In this document: one piece after another, positions 8,584 through 17,342 of the stretch
How positions within the stretch are numbered: position 1 is the stretch's first letter
Layout: the number at the start of each line of letters is the position of its first letter
DNA from: CAVUMR01 sp963742715
GTDB lineage: Bacteria > Actinomycetota > Actinomycetes > Mycobacteriales > Micromonosporaceae
Direction of reading: 5' to 3'
DNA: 64,000 nt
Assembly (NCBI GenBank): GCA_963742715.1
Contig: CAVUMR010000002.1
Span: forward strand, 124,001-188,000
Notes under the pieces: model-generated
What the model saw: only the letters and a program-made list of their open reading frames with translations
Told to the model about the DNA's origin: nothing
Database searches by the model: none
Position numbers and translations under genes: made by a program

Positions 8584-8913
8584 TCAGGAGTCCAGAAACG
8601 GGATCGAGGCCAGCGCCGCGATCATGGCGAGAAAGCAGACCGCGAACGGCCACCAGCCCGGTTCACTGATCCGGCCGGACTTCTTCTTCTCGCTCCAGAC
8701 CGCGAGGGTGAACCGCCCGAACCAGTAGCTCAGCGACCCGATGCTGATGCCCATCCCCAGCGGCAGTACCAGTTCGAGGGGCGTGTCGACCAGCGACGAT
8801 GTGAGGCCGAGGACGATCAGGAAGAGAGCGGGCAGCGCGGTACCGACTGTGAGCACAGTGCCGTTGACGAGTCGTCTCTGCCGGCTGCCGCTCAGCGCAC
8901 TCGTTGGAATCAC
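8584..8913 (-). CDS. Small integral membrane protein
   Basis: 109 aa with three hydrophobic helices: about residues 16-38 (VLTVGTALPALFLIVLGLTS), 46-66 (LVLPLGMGISIGSLSYWFG) and 88-106 (WWPFAVCFLAMIAALASIPF). A basic loop (SEKKKSGR) lies between the second and third and should face the cytoplasm. No family recognised. It is a lone gene, convergent with the island operon and divergent from the kinase gene at 8987. Confidence 0.6.
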   Translation of the reverse strand: MIPTSALSGSRQRRLVNGTVLTVGTALPALFLIVLGLTSSLVDTPLELVLPLGMGISIGSLSYWFGRFTLAVWSEKKKSGRISEPGWWPFAVCFLAMIAALASIPFLDS

Positions 8914-8974
8914 GGGCTCATCATGCCGGGCGCGACCCGCCGCCGGCTGCTCCGGGCGCGGGGGAGCCGGTACC

Positions 8975-8980
8975 TAGGCT
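8975..8980 (+). promoter_or_regulatory. -10 box of a leaderless transcript
   Basis: TAGGCT followed by exactly 6 nt and then the ATG at 8987, with no room for a Shine-Dalgarno site. In actinomycetes this spacing places the transcription start on the start codon. Confidence 0.6.
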
Positions 8981-8986
8981 CGGGGC

Positions 8987-10129
8987 ATGGTGGACGGCAC
9001 GGGGGGCGCAGAGGCAGCGGTCGCGGGCGACGGCGTACTGCTGGACGCGGGTGACGGCAGGACGGTCACGTGCGCGCGGGTACCGAGCCGGATCGGCAGC
9101 ACCGTGGTCACCGTCGAGTCGCCGCGGCACAACAAGGGAAATGCCGCGACCTTCGGGATCTGGCGGGTACGCGGAGACCTCGGCTCGGCCGTACTCAAGG
9201 TTGCTCGTCCACCGGCCGAGGGTCCGAGCGGATTCTGGCCCACCAGCGACGATCCGGCGCATTGGAACTACTGGCGCCGGGAGGCACTGGCGTACACCAC
9301 CGGACTGGCGGCCACCGCGTACGGCGAAGCCGGCATCACCGCACCCGACGTGCTGGAGTCGACGGTACGGAGCGACGGACTGGTCGAGCTGTGGCTCGAT
9401 GAGGTCGCCGGTACCGAGGGGTTCGACTGGCCGGTTCCGCGGATCGCGCGCTTCGCGTACGAGCTCGGCGTGGGTCAGGCGCGGTGGGCCGGCCGGGTGC
9501 CCGAGTCAGGATGGCTGTCGCGCCGGTGGCTGGCGCAGTACCTGGCCGAAGGCCCGAGCCTTTCCGTCGAGGTACAGGAGAGGCATTGGGATCATCCCCG
9601 GGTGGCCGTCTGGCCGCCGCGGGTGCGGCAGGAGCTCCGGCGGTTGTGGCACGAGCGGGACCGGCTGCTCGCCGCCGCGGAAGCCGGCGAGCGCACCCTG
9701 TGCCACCTGGACGTCTGGCCGGCGAACCTCATCGACAGCAACGGCACGTCCGTACTCCTGGACTGGTCGTTCGTCGGCGAGGGCGCGGTCGGCGAGGACG
9801 TGTCGAACCTGATCCTGGACAGCTTCACCGACGGGCTGATGGACATGGCGCTGCTGCCGGAGCTCGCGGAAACCGCCACCGACAGCTATCTCCGGGGCCT
9901 GCGGGACGGCGGCTGGACAGGCTCGGATGATCGCGTACGAGCCGCCATCGCGGCATGTGGTGCGGCCAAGTACAGCTGGCTGGCGCCGGCGATTCTCGGC
10001 CGAGCGGTACGCGACGACCTCGGCAGCTCCTCGTACAACCGCGACGGCTCCGCCGAGGAGGCCGTACGGCGGGTCACCGCGCTGTTCGCGCTGGTCGCCG
10101 ACTGGGCGGGCGGCTTGGGGCAGAGCTGA
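8987..10129 (+). CDS. Aminoglycoside-phosphotransferase-family kinase
   Basis: 380 aa with the fold-defining C-terminal motifs of the APH/choline-kinase family: CHLDVWPANLI (catalytic Asp242 and metal-binding Asn247) and, 12 residues on, VLLDWSFVGEG (metal-binding Asp in place of DFG). The N-terminal lobe has an Ala-Val-Leu-Lys strand (AVLKVARPP) with the probable ATP-binding Lys. It phosphorylates a small molecule that cannot be named; antibiotic resistance should not be assumed, since actinomycetes carry many such kinases. The start is fixed by the leaderless -10 box just before the ATG. Confidence 0.85.
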   Translation: MVDGTGGAEAAVAGDGVLLDAGDGRTVTCARVPSRIGSTVVTVESPRHNKGNAATFGIWRVRGDLGSAVLKVARPPAEGPSGFWPTSDDPAHWNYWRREALAYTTGLAATAYGEAGITAPDVLESTVRSDGLVELWLDEVAGTEGFDWPVPRIARFAYELGVGQARWAGRVPESGWLSRRWLAQYLAEGPSLSVEVQERHWDHPRVAVWPPRVRQELRRLWHERDRLLAAAEAGERTLCHLDVWPANLIDSNGTSVLLDWSFVGEGAVGEDVSNLILDSFTDGLMDMALLPELAETATDSYLRGLRDGGWTGSDDRVRAAIAACGAAKYSWLAPAILGRAVRDDLGSSSYNRDGSAEEAVRRVTALFALVADWAGGLGQS

Positions 10130-10202
10130 CCGCTCTGTGCGTGCGCGTACGCCATCGCCGGTTGTCGGTTCTGAGCCGGCGGGTCGCCCGGCCGACGCCG
10201 CC

Positions 10203-10208
10203 TAGAGT
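10203..10208 (+). promoter_or_regulatory. -10 box of a leaderless transcript
   Basis: TAGAGT, 8 nt before the ATG at 10217; no Shine-Dalgarno site fits between. Confidence 0.5.
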
Positions 10209-10216
10209 CGGCGGAC

Positions 10217-10531
10217 ATGGAGCTGACGACGCTGCAGGACCGTGCCACCGCCATCGCCGACCTGTACGACCGGCACAACATCGCGGCCGGGCGAGGCGCC
10301 TGGACCACCGGTGATCTCGCGCTCGGGTTCGTCGGCGACGTGGGTGATCTCGCGAAACTCGTGATGGCGGTCGACGGCCGGCGCGAGATAGCGGACGCCC
10401 GCGCCCTCCTGGGCCACGAGCTCGCCGACTGCCTGTGGGCGGTGCTGGTGCTCGCCGACCGATACGGCGTCGACCTCGTCGACGAGTTCACCCGCATGAC
10501 CGACGGCGTCGAGCGGCAGTTGAGGCGCTAG
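10217..10531 (+). CDS. MazG-like nucleotide pyrophosphohydrolase
   Basis: 104 aa, all-helical, matching the length of single-domain MazG-like proteins. The metal-binding acidic pattern is visible as GDVGDLAKLVMAV (standing for the usual EExxE helix) and HELADCLWAVLVLADRYG (the ExxD helix), with a closing helix DLVDEFTRMTDGVERQL. The first pair carries Asp-Asp where Glu-Glu is common, so the substrate range may differ. It is expected to hydrolyse non-canonical NTPs to NMP and pyrophosphate in the cytoplasm. Confidence 0.75.
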   Translation: MELTTLQDRATAIADLYDRHNIAAGRGAWTTGDLALGFVGDVGDLAKLVMAVDGRREIADARALLGHELADCLWAVLVLADRYGVDLVDEFTRMTDGVERQLRR

Positions 10532-10624
10532 TCGCCGGCGTCACGCAGGCGATCCGCCGGATGGTGCACGGATCTGCCGCCGGCTGGGTAAGGGTATGTC
10601 CATACCTCGATGCGTGGAGGAGAC

Positions 10625-11446
10625 ATGCCAGGCGTACCCGTGCCGGCGCTTCCCGACTTCTACCGGGACCCGCTGAGCTACCCGGGGTCGCCGGCCGACA
10701 CGTCGATGCTCCTGCTGTCCGCGTGTGAGCACACGCTGACGCCGGGGCCGCAGGGGCTCGCGGAGGCCCAGGTCGCCTGCTGTGACGGCTGCGCCGATCC
10801 GGCCGACCCGCGGGAGGCGTCGCTCGGCTCGCACTTCGTCACCCGGGCCGTCGCGAGCGTCGACGACCGTCACCCGGTCGTCGCGGTCGGCTCGAACGCG
10901 TGCCCCGGCGTGATGCGCGGCAAGATGCGCAGGGCCGGCCTAGAACCGGCGATTCCCCTGGTCAAGGCCAGGGTGGAGAACCTCCGGGCGGGCCACTCGG
11001 CTCACGTGAGCCGGCCGGGCTTCGTCGCGGCCGCACCCTGCCACGTGGCTGGCGAAGAATCCGACGTGGTGGTCGGCTGGCTGGACGAGGACCAGTTGGC
11101 GTGCCTGGACGCGACCGAACCCAACTATGACCGGCGGCTGCTGTCCGGCGACGACTATCCGCTCCGCCTCGACGGCGACGAAGAGCTTCAAGCCTTTTAT
11201 GTGTACGTGTCGAAGTGGGGCGTGCTGGCCGAGGAAGGTGAGCCGGTCGCGCTGTCGCCGCAACGGGACCTGTTCGACCGACTCAGTGCGATGGGACTGC
11301 CGCCGTGGGCGGACGAGCCGCCTGAGCAGGCCAGCCGGCTGCTGGCCGGTTCTGCGGAGCTGCGCGCGGCGGTACGCGAGGACTTCGTCGACCGGGGACT
11401 GGTCCGGCCGGCCGGAATCCGCGCGTCAGGCGGGTCGCGTCACTGA
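10625..11446 (+). CDS. Conserved protein with a gamma-glutamylcyclotransferase-like YGSN-type motif
   Basis: 273 aa. The start at 10625 is preferred over an in-frame ATG 15 nt upstream because GGAGGAGAC precedes it directly. The N-terminal ~70 residues contain a CEHTLTPGP...CCDGC stretch with Cys/His that could bind metal. The middle has VVAVGSNACPGVMRGKM, which resembles the substrate-phosphate loop (YGSNL) of GGCT-like folds, followed by AFYVYVSKWG. The catalytic Glu of true GGCTs was not located, so activity is uncertain. The gene overlaps the convergent glyoxalase-like gene by 7 bp. Confidence 0.6.
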   Translation: MPGVPVPALPDFYRDPLSYPGSPADTSMLLLSACEHTLTPGPQGLAEAQVACCDGCADPADPREASLGSHFVTRAVASVDDRHPVVAVGSNACPGVMRGKMRRAGLEPAIPLVKARVENLRAGHSAHVSRPGFVAAAPCHVAGEESDVVVGWLDEDQLACLDATEPNYDRRLLSGDDYPLRLDGDEELQAFYVYVSKWGVLAEEGEPVALSPQRDLFDRLSAMGLPPWADEPPEQASRLLAGSAELRAAVREDFVDRGLVRPAGIRASGGSRH

Positions 11447-11850
11447 TCTTCTGCTGGGCGCGGTGGGGGCTGCAGCACGCAGAACTCGTTGCCGTCGGGG
11501 TCCTGCAGGATGTACCACTTCCAGCCGTCTTCTTCGACCGGCTCGGCCGCCGCGTGGCGCGCACCCAGGGCAAGCAGCCGCGCCAGCTCGTCCTCGAGGT
11601 CGGGCACCCGCAGGTCGAGGTGCAGCCGGTTCTTCGTCGCCTTCGCCTCGGGTACCCGCTGCAGGAGCACCTCGATGCCGTCGCCGTTCGCGGGTAGGAG
11701 GCGCCGGTACCGCCCCGGTGACGGCGGCGCGCTGGTGTAGCCGAGTACGCCGCACCAGAACTCAGCGGACCTGTCAAGCTCCGCGCAGTCGAGTACGACG
11801 ACCAGCACGGTGTCGTCTCTCCCGCCGTACCGCGTCGGTTTGCGCACCAT
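11440..11850 (-). CDS. VOC-superfamily (glyoxalase/bleomycin-resistance-like) protein
   Basis: 136 aa, one vicinal-oxygen-chelate domain: a first beta-alpha-beta unit (VLVVVLDCAELDRSAEFW, GVLGYTSAPP), then RLHLDLRVPDLEDEL and the closing WYILQDPDGNEFCVLQPP. The final DPDGNEFC pattern is typical of the uncharacterised glyoxalase-like branch. One metal ligand pair would be the His in HLDL and the Glu in NEFC. Single gene, transcribed towards the gene at 10625. Confidence 0.85.
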   Translation of the reverse strand: MVRKPTRYGGRDDTVLVVVLDCAELDRSAEFWCGVLGYTSAPPSPGRYRRLLPANGDGIEVLLQRVPEAKATKNRLHLDLRVPDLEDELARLLALGARHAAAEPVEEDGWKWYILQDPDGNEFCVLQPPPRPAEDQ

Positions 11851-11955
11851 AGCGGCAGGTTAGCCGGCCCGCGGACGTCGCGCCCGGCGGCAATGTCCGG
11901 GGGCGATGTGCCGGCCCGGAACGGGGAGCTGAACCGCCCGTCGGCGAGTACGCCG

Positions 11956-11961
11956 TACGCT
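11956..11961 (+). promoter_or_regulatory. -10 box of a leaderless transcript
   Basis: TACGCT, 7 nt before the GTG at 11969; no Shine-Dalgarno site fits between. Confidence 0.5.
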
Positions 11962-11968
11962 GCCGGCC

Positions 11969-12571
11969 GTGGGAGATCTTGCCGGCGTGGTGGCCGCCGC
12001 CGCGCTGTTCGTCGGTACCGACGTCGACGACCTGATCGTGCTCACCGTGCTGTTCCTGTCCGCCCGGACAGCCGGCCGACCGAGAGCGGCGCAGATCTGG
12101 GCCGGCCAGTACCTCGGCATCGCCGCGCTGGTGATCGTCTCGGCGGCCGCGGCGGCCGGTTTGACGATCGTCCCGGACAGGTGGGTGGGCCTGCTCGGGC
12201 TGGTGCCGTTCGCGCTCGGGGTCAAGGGGTTGATCTCGGCGATCCGCGCCGACGGGGAGGACGAGCCGCCTGCGCCGGCCACCGGGCTGCTGGCGGTCGC
12301 GAGTCTGACCATCGCCAACGGCGCGGACAACATCTCCGTCTACACGCCGTTGTTCCGCTCGATCGGACTGATCGACAGTCTCGTCACGGTCGCGGTGTTC
12401 GCCGTCGGCGTCGCGCTGTGGTGCCTCGCGGCGTCGTGGCTCGGCTCGCACCCGCGGGTCATCGCGGTGGTGGGACGGTTCGGGCACTGGATCGTCCCGT
12501 TCGTGTTCATGGCTCTCGGCGCGATCATCCTGATCGAGTCCGGCGCCATCGGCCTGCTCGCCGGGCGGTAG
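11969..12571 (+). CDS. CadD-family cadmium-resistance / LysE-like transporter
   Basis: 200 aa integral membrane protein of five to six helices. The opening GTDVDDLIVLTVLFL, with paired Asp residues in the first membrane segment, and the mirrored TIANGADNISVYTPLF after the central loop are characteristic of the CadD family, whose known members export cadmium or other small cations. The length fits the family. The acidic cytoplasmic loop (ADGEDEPPAP) separates two three-helix halves. Substrate not provable from sequence. GTG start supported by the -10 box 7 nt before it. Confidence 0.8.
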   Translation: MGDLAGVVAAAALFVGTDVDDLIVLTVLFLSARTAGRPRAAQIWAGQYLGIAALVIVSAAAAAGLTIVPDRWVGLLGLVPFALGVKGLISAIRADGEDEPPAPATGLLAVASLTIANGADNISVYTPLFRSIGLIDSLVTVAVFAVGVALWCLAASWLGSHPRVIAVVGRFGHWIVPFVFMALGAIILIESGAIGLLAGR

Positions 12572-12646
12572 CCCCGGCCGGCTCCCGCCCGGCCCCCGCC
12601 TGCGTTGACCGCGGGAGCCGAGCGCCGGGCGAGTCGAGCGGCCGAG

Positions 12647-14839
12647 CTACGAGTTGGTGCGGGTTATCCGTACACAATTGCCGGTCTTGAAGGTGGAGTT
12701 GCTGGTGTTGTCGTTCACCAGGGCGTGCTCGGAGTTGGCGATCCGCGCGCACACCTTCACCGCGTCAGGACCGATCGCGTTCTGGAAGTCCTGGCTGGTG
12801 GCCGACCGTACGGATGGATTCTGGTCCTCGACGTACCAGTGACCACCCGAGCCCTGCGTGCCCTGGTTACGGTCCGACGGGTTGGCGCCGGTCTCATCCG
12901 CGCCGTAGATGTGCAGGTGGAAGCCACCGTTGACGTTGAAACGCACACCGTTGTCCCGCGCCCGGTACTCGATGGTGAGCTTCTCGCCGTCGAACGTGGC
13001 CTTGGTCAGGCAGACCCACCGGTGGTTGGTCTTCATCTCCGGGGTGCACTGCTCGTCCGCCGGTACCGCCGCCACCGGCGACGTCTTGGCACTCGCTGAA
13101 CTCTTCGGCGAACCGGTCGGATCACCGCTCGCCGGGGTGTTCGGGTCGTCCTTGGTCAGCTCGTACGCGGCCGCGGCGCCGGCGAGCAGCACGATCGCGG
13201 CCGCGCCGGCCATCAGCAGTACGGCCAGCCGGCGACTGCCCGACCTGGCCGGTGGCGCCGGTGGGGTGGCGCGGAAACCGTTGTCGGCGCGGCCGGCCGA
13301 CTCGGCGCGCCGCACCGCGTCGGTGCGCCGTCCGTAGGTCGTCGGGGTCGCGCCCGAGGGTGCCCGGTCCTGGCTCCACTGGCCCGACCGGTCCACCGCC
13401 GCGCGGCCGGAGGACGGAGCCATGGACGGTGCGGTGGACGCCGGCGGTCCCGAGCTCGGGGCGATCCCCGAAGCCGGGGCCGCACCTGCGGCCGCGGGCG
13501 GCTGCCCGAACGCCGGCGCCACTGAACCCGCTGGTCCCGCTGCCACAGAGCCAGCCGCCGCAGAGCCTGCCGCCGCTGTTCCGGCCGCCGCTGTTCCGGC
13601 CGCCGCAGAGCCCGCCGCTGATCCGGCTGCCGTGGCCGGTCGGGCGGCCGGGGACACCGGTGCCGACGGGTGCTGCACATGCGCCGGCGTGGCGGAGAAC
13701 AGCGTGGTGGCCGGCCCTGCCGCTGCGGCAGCCGGGGCCGGGGCCGGGGTGGGCGGCGCGCCGACCCGGGTCGCGGTCGACTTTCCGCTGGCCAGCCACG
13801 CCGCGCCGAGCGCCACCGCGTGCTTCGGATGCGCGTCCACGGCCACCGGCCGGCCCAACTCCGCGCCGGTCATCTGCGAGACGATCGGCATCCGGGACGA
13901 GCCGCCGACCAGCAGTACCGAATGCAGCTGGTCCGGTGTCACGCCGGCCGACCGCAGCGCCCGCTTGAGCGCCTCGATCGTGTCGTGCAGGGCCGGCCGT
14001 ACCATCGCCTCCAGCTCGGCCCGGGTCAGCCGGATCTCGGTGGACAGGTTCGGCAGCAGTACCGGGATCGAGGTGTCGGTGTCGGCGGACAGCGCTTCCT
14101 TCGCGCGTACACACTCCTCGCGAAGCCGGGACACGGCCGCGATCGCGGCGCGGTCGTCCTCGTCCAGTTCGGCCAGCTTGCCGCCGAGCGCGCGGCCGAC
14201 ATGGCTGAACACGGCCGCGTCGAAGTCGATGCCGCCCAGCCGCTCGATTCCCTCCGGCTGGCCGAGAAGCTGGAACCCGGTCGCGGTCTTGCGGAGTACC
14301 GCCGCGTCGAAGGTGCCGCCGCCCAGGTCGTACACCGCGATCATGGCGCCCGGTTCGAGCCGCTGCTGCTCGGCGTAGTGCGTCGCGGCCGCTTCCGGCT
14401 CGGTGGTGAAGGTGACCGGTACCTCCAGGCCGGCGATCCGCACGGCCTGGTGGAGCAGATCCGTCTTGTACGGCCCCCAGTTGGCCGGATGGCAGACGCA
14501 GATCGCCGTGGGCTCGCCGTTCTCCCGGGACACCACCTCGTCCACGACCACGCGCAGCAGTCGTGCCATCAGCGCCTCGGCCGAGTACGGCACGCCGCCG
14601 AGCAGCAACGGCGTGGTGTCGCCGAGCCGGCGCTTGAACTCGCGGGCCACCCGGTCCGGTTCGCTCATGCCGCGCCGGTCGGCTGCCTCGCCGGTCACGA
14701 ACGTCTCGTCCTCGCGCAGCAGTACGACCGAGGGGATCGCGGCCGACCGGCTACCGAGCGAGGCGATCTCGGCGTGGCCGTCTCGCCAGGTTGCCGCCGC
14801 GGTGAACGTGGTGCCGAGGTCAATGCCGAGTGCGTACAT
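12647..14839 (-). CDS. Membrane-anchored Hsp70-type ATPase with an extracytoplasmic domain
   Basis: 730 aa; the start at MYALGIDLGTT is fixed by GGAGCAGTAGCG before the ATG. Residues 1-355 are a complete Hsp70/actin ATPase: phosphate-1 GIDLGTTFT (5-13), phosphate-2 YDLGGGTFD (169-177), adenosine motif VLLVGGSSRMPIV (308-319). The DnaK peptide-binding domain is absent. Residues 356-535 are a Pro/Ala/Gly/Ser linker with repeated AAAGT/AAAGS units, 537-558 a membrane helix, and 560-730 a domain with four Cys (about 597, 609, 696, 721) predicted outside the cell. So ATP binding inside may control an outside domain. It lies beside dynamin-like GTPases and an IniB-like gene, which suggests work at the envelope. 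Confidence 0.88.
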   Translation of the reverse strand: MYALGIDLGTTFTAAATWRDGHAEIASLGSRSAAIPSVVLLREDETFVTGEAADRRGMSEPDRVAREFKRRLGDTTPLLLGGVPYSAEALMARLLRVVVDEVVSRENGEPTAICVCHPANWGPYKTDLLHQAVRIAGLEVPVTFTTEPEAAATHYAEQQRLEPGAMIAVYDLGGGTFDAAVLRKTATGFQLLGQPEGIERLGGIDFDAAVFSHVGRALGGKLAELDEDDRAAIAAVSRLREECVRAKEALSADTDTSIPVLLPNLSTEIRLTRAELEAMVRPALHDTIEALKRALRSAGVTPDQLHSVLLVGGSSRMPIVSQMTGAELGRPVAVDAHPKHAVALGAAWLASGKSTATRVGAPPTPAPAPAAAAAGPATTLFSATPAHVQHPSAPVSPAARPATAAGSAAGSAAAGTAAAGTAAAGSAAAGSVAAGPAGSVAPAFGQPPAAAGAAPASGIAPSSGPPASTAPSMAPSSGRAAVDRSGQWSQDRAPSGATPTTYGRRTDAVRRAESAGRADNGFRATPPAPPARSGSRRLAVLLMAGAAAIVLLAGAAAAYELTKDDPNTPASGDPTGSPKSSASAKTSPVAAVPADEQCTPEMKTNHRWVCLTKATFDGEKLTIEYRARDNGVRFNVNGGFHLHIYGADETGANPSDRNQGTQGSGGHWYVEDQNPSVRSATSQDFQNAIGPDAVKVCARIANSEHALVNDNTSNSTFKTGNCVRITRTNS

Positions 14840-15030
14840 CGCTACTGCTCCGAAGGTCGTATCTGGGCGGGGGCTGGCTGGGCGGTGGCGCGGGGGAGTC
14901 GCGGTCCCGCGCCGGGGCGGTGTCGGCGGGGGCGGGCCTGCGCGCAGGCCCGGGGGGACCACGGTCCCAGGCCGGCGAATGGGGGTGCGGTCGGGGGATC
15001 GCCCCTACCCGTGGGCGGCCGGCGCGTTCC

Positions 15031-15036
15031 TAGACT
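15031..15036 (+). promoter_or_regulatory. -10 box of a leaderless transcript
   Basis: TAGACT with exactly 6 nt to the ATG at 15043. It sits in the 203-bp region shared with the divergent Hsp70-type gene. Confidence 0.6.
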
Positions 15037-15042
15037 GGGCGT

Positions 15043-15837
15043 ATGCCACCGGCCCGCCCGCTGCGAGATGTCTTTGCCGACCTGACCGGCGGCTCGTCCG
15101 CGCCCGGTGACAGCCAGGAGGAGCTGCTCGCCGCGGCCGGTCATCCCGACCTGCCCGGCGAGCTGGCCGCCGAAGCGGTGGTCAACTTCGCCGACACGGC
15201 GCCGGTCGAGGTGGCCGAGCACCTGGCGCAGTTCGTGATGGCGCACAGCCCGGTGCCGCTCGACCCGGCCCTCCGGGCCGACCTCGATCCGGCCGCTGGC
15301 GTGGACCCGGGCGGCTGGCTCGACGCGTTCGCCGGCGCACCGGTTTCGATCGACGCCGACCACGCGGGCGCCCTCGACCCCACCAACACGGTCGACCACG
15401 GCGCCACGGCCGGCGACGGCGCGGCTGGCCACCTCGGCGCCCTCGGCCACGGCGCTGTCGACCACGGCGCTGTCGACCACGGCGCGCTGGAGCCGGCTGG
15501 CGCGGCCGGGCTCAGCGACCCGGTCGGCGATCTCGACTTCGGCCACGGTGCCGCGACTCTCGAGCCGGCCGGCGGGCAGGCTCCGGCGGTCGCCTTCTCC
15601 GCCGACAGCACCAGCGACCCGGGCGACGGTCAGCACGCCGAGGGTTTCGCCGACGCCGATCCGGCGCTGCTCGACTCGTACCCGGAAGGCGGCTCGTACC
15701 CGGACAGCGACTCGTACCCGGACAGCGGCTCGTACCCGGAAGGCTCCGGGGACCTCGACGAAGCGGGCCGTCCCGACGGCGCCGACCACGACGGCGACCC
15801 GGACCAGCACGACCCCGCCGGGCTGGACGGTCTGTAG
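15043..15837 (+). CDS. Acidic low-complexity protein of the ini-like locus
   Basis: 264 aa. Residues 1-80 form a helical, conserved-looking domain (LRDVFADLTGG, HPDLPGELAAEAVVNFAD, VEVAEHLAQFVMAHS). The rest is disordered and very acidic, with short repeats: HGAVDHGAVDHGALE, then SYPEGGSYPDSDSYPDSGSY near the C-terminus. No signal peptide or membrane segment, so it is probably cytosolic. It is the only plus-strand gene inside the 12.6-26.7 kb locus, divergent from the Hsp70-type gene and convergent with iniC, 17 bp apart. It could be a client or adaptor of the GTPases or the Hsp70; that is inference. Confidence 0.75.
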   Translation: MPPARPLRDVFADLTGGSSAPGDSQEELLAAAGHPDLPGELAAEAVVNFADTAPVEVAEHLAQFVMAHSPVPLDPALRADLDPAAGVDPGGWLDAFAGAPVSIDADHAGALDPTNTVDHGATAGDGAAGHLGALGHGAVDHGAVDHGALEPAGAAGLSDPVGDLDFGHGAATLEPAGGQAPAVAFSADSTSDPGDGQHAEGFADADPALLDSYPEGGSYPDSDSYPDSGSYPEGSGDLDEAGRPDGADHDGDPDQHDPAGLDGL

Positions 15838-15854
15838 CCGGACCGGGCGGCGGT

Positions 15855-17342
15855 TCATCGCGACCGCGCCAGGTCGGCGAGCATTCCCTCGCAGGACCGG
15901 ACCACGACCCGCGCGGCGATCGTCATCTCCCGGCTGGTCAGCGGGTTCTCCGCACGACGCTGCCAGCGGACCAGCGCGGTACGGGCGGCGGTGGTGAGGT
16001 CGTCCGCCCCGGCGTCCGGCGGCAACCGCAGGCGCAGGTGCGGGGCGCCGCCCAGGCCGCCGATCAGCCGTTCCAGGTCCTCCACCACGTCCGGCTTGCC
16101 GCCGACCCAACCGGCCCGTACCGCGGAGAGCACCCGCAGCTCGTTGAACGGGTGGGCGGACGCGATGGTCTGCTCGAGCTCACCGGCCAGCGCCTGGCTG
16201 CCGGGCCGGACATCGGTACGGGTGAGCGTGTCCAGCGCGAGCAGCGCCGACCGGCACTTGAGGATGTCGCTGCGCTCGAAGAACAGCGAGCCGAGTACCT
16301 CGCGCAGCTCGGCGAGACCGCTGCGCTCGGCCAGCTCGCGGGACAGCTCACCGGCGGTACCGGCGACCGACCGGCGCAGCAGGGTGGCGGCCAACCGCAC
16401 CCCGAACAGGCCGAACCGGGCAAGCAGCGCCTCCCGCTCGATCGAGGTGAGGCCCAGCTCGGGCATCAGGTTGACGAACCGGTCGGCGGACAGCAGCAGC
16501 TCCTCGGTGGCCCGCACGTCCAGCTCGGCCAGGCGGCGCAGGTGGGCCACCTCGGTCTCGGTCAGCGTCACCGCGGTCTCGGCCAGCAGCCCGGCCACCG
16601 GCAGCACGGTCTGCACCACCCGACGTACCCGGGAATCGGTGGACAACCGGGTGGCGATGCGCCGGGCCGAGGCCATCGCGTCGATCCGGCCGACCCCGAT
16701 CTCGTCGGCCCGGGACAGGATGCCGATCGCGTTCACCGGGTTGGGCCGGGACACCTCGGTGTCGTGGAACGCGTGCAGGAACTCCAGGTCGTTGGAGTGC
16801 AGGTGGCGCATCAGGTACAGCACCGCGTCGGCCGGGCTCTCCTCCTCGTCGGAGGCGGCGAGCAGGTCCCAGGCCCGCTGGGACGCGCGCTCGGTCAGCG
16901 AGCCCATGCCGGGGGTGTCGATCAACGTGGCGGTGCGCAGCGCCTGCGACGGCCAGGTCACCACCAGTTCGTCGTAGTCGTCCGCGGACAGTCCACCGAG
17001 GTCGACGTCGATGGCCTCCTGCTCGCGTTCGAACCGCAGCTGGCGGGGCTGTCCCTGGAGGGGATAACCCATCACCTGGTACGTGTGGCCATCCCGGTAC
17101 CAGGTGACGATCCGGGTGCACTCGCCCGCGTCGGTCGGTGCCAACCGCTCGCCCACCAGGGCGTTCAGCAGCGTGGACTTGCCCGACTTGACCCGACCGG
17201 CGACCGCGATCCGCAGCGGTTCGTCCAGCCGGCCGACGATTCCGGTCAGCCGCGCGGCGTGCGGGGTGCCGCGGTACACCTCCAGCGACTGGGCGAGCAG
17301 CGCGCGGGTACGGTCGATCAGGCTCTGCGGCGGCGTGTCCAT
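15855..17342 (-). CDS. iniC: IniC-like dynamin-family GTPase
   Basis: About 495 aa. GTPase motifs: P-loop GRVKSGKSTLLN (49-60), Thr switch region DAGECTRIV (71-79), DTPGMGSL (142-149) and an atypical G4, LSRADE (209-214). The rest is helical, as in bacterial dynamin-like proteins. In mycobacteria IniC pairs with IniA downstream of iniB, and the locus responds to cell-wall inhibitors. Here the start overlaps the iniA stop: ATG at 17342 (TGATG), or a GTG 3 nt earlier. So the two GTPases are co-translated and probably form a heteromer at the membrane. No clear membrane segment is visible, unlike its partner. Confidence 0.85.
   Translation of the reverse strand: MDTPPQSLIDRTRALLAQSLEVYRGTPHAARLTGIVGRLDEPLRIAVAGRVKSGKSTLLNALVGERLAPTDAGECTRIVTWYRDGHTYQVMGYPLQGQPRQLRFEREQEAIDVDLGGLSADDYDELVVTWPSQALRTATLIDTPGMGSLTERASQRAWDLLAASDEEESPADAVLYLMRHLHSNDLEFLHAFHDTEVSRPNPVNAIGILSRADEIGVGRIDAMASARRIATRLSTDSRVRRVVQTVLPVAGLLAETAVTLTETEVAHLRRLAELDVRATEELLLSADRFVNLMPELGLTSIEREALLARFGLFGVRLAATLLRRSVAGTAGELSRELAERSGLAELREVLGSLFFERSDILKCRSALLALDTLTRTDVRPGSQALAGELEQTIASAHPFNELRVLSAVRAGWVGGKPDVVEDLERLIGGLGGAPHLRLRLPPDAGADDLTTAARTALVRWQRRAENPLTSREMTIAARVVVRSCEGMLADLARSR

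Noticed and set aside
8500..8600. Direct repeat of the tRNA-fMet 3' end as right attachment site
   Set aside because: No stretch resembling TTCAAATCCTACCCCCGC was found there.
8987..10129. Antibiotic-resistance gene
   Set aside because: The fold is right but actinomycetes have many such kinases of unknown substrate; nothing in the neighbourhood supports resistance.
14840..14962. Longer N-terminus for the Hsp70-type protein
   Set aside because: The extra 41 residues are Pro/Arg-rich low complexity; GGAGCAG sits just before the MYALGIDLGTT start, which matches other Hsp70 proteins.
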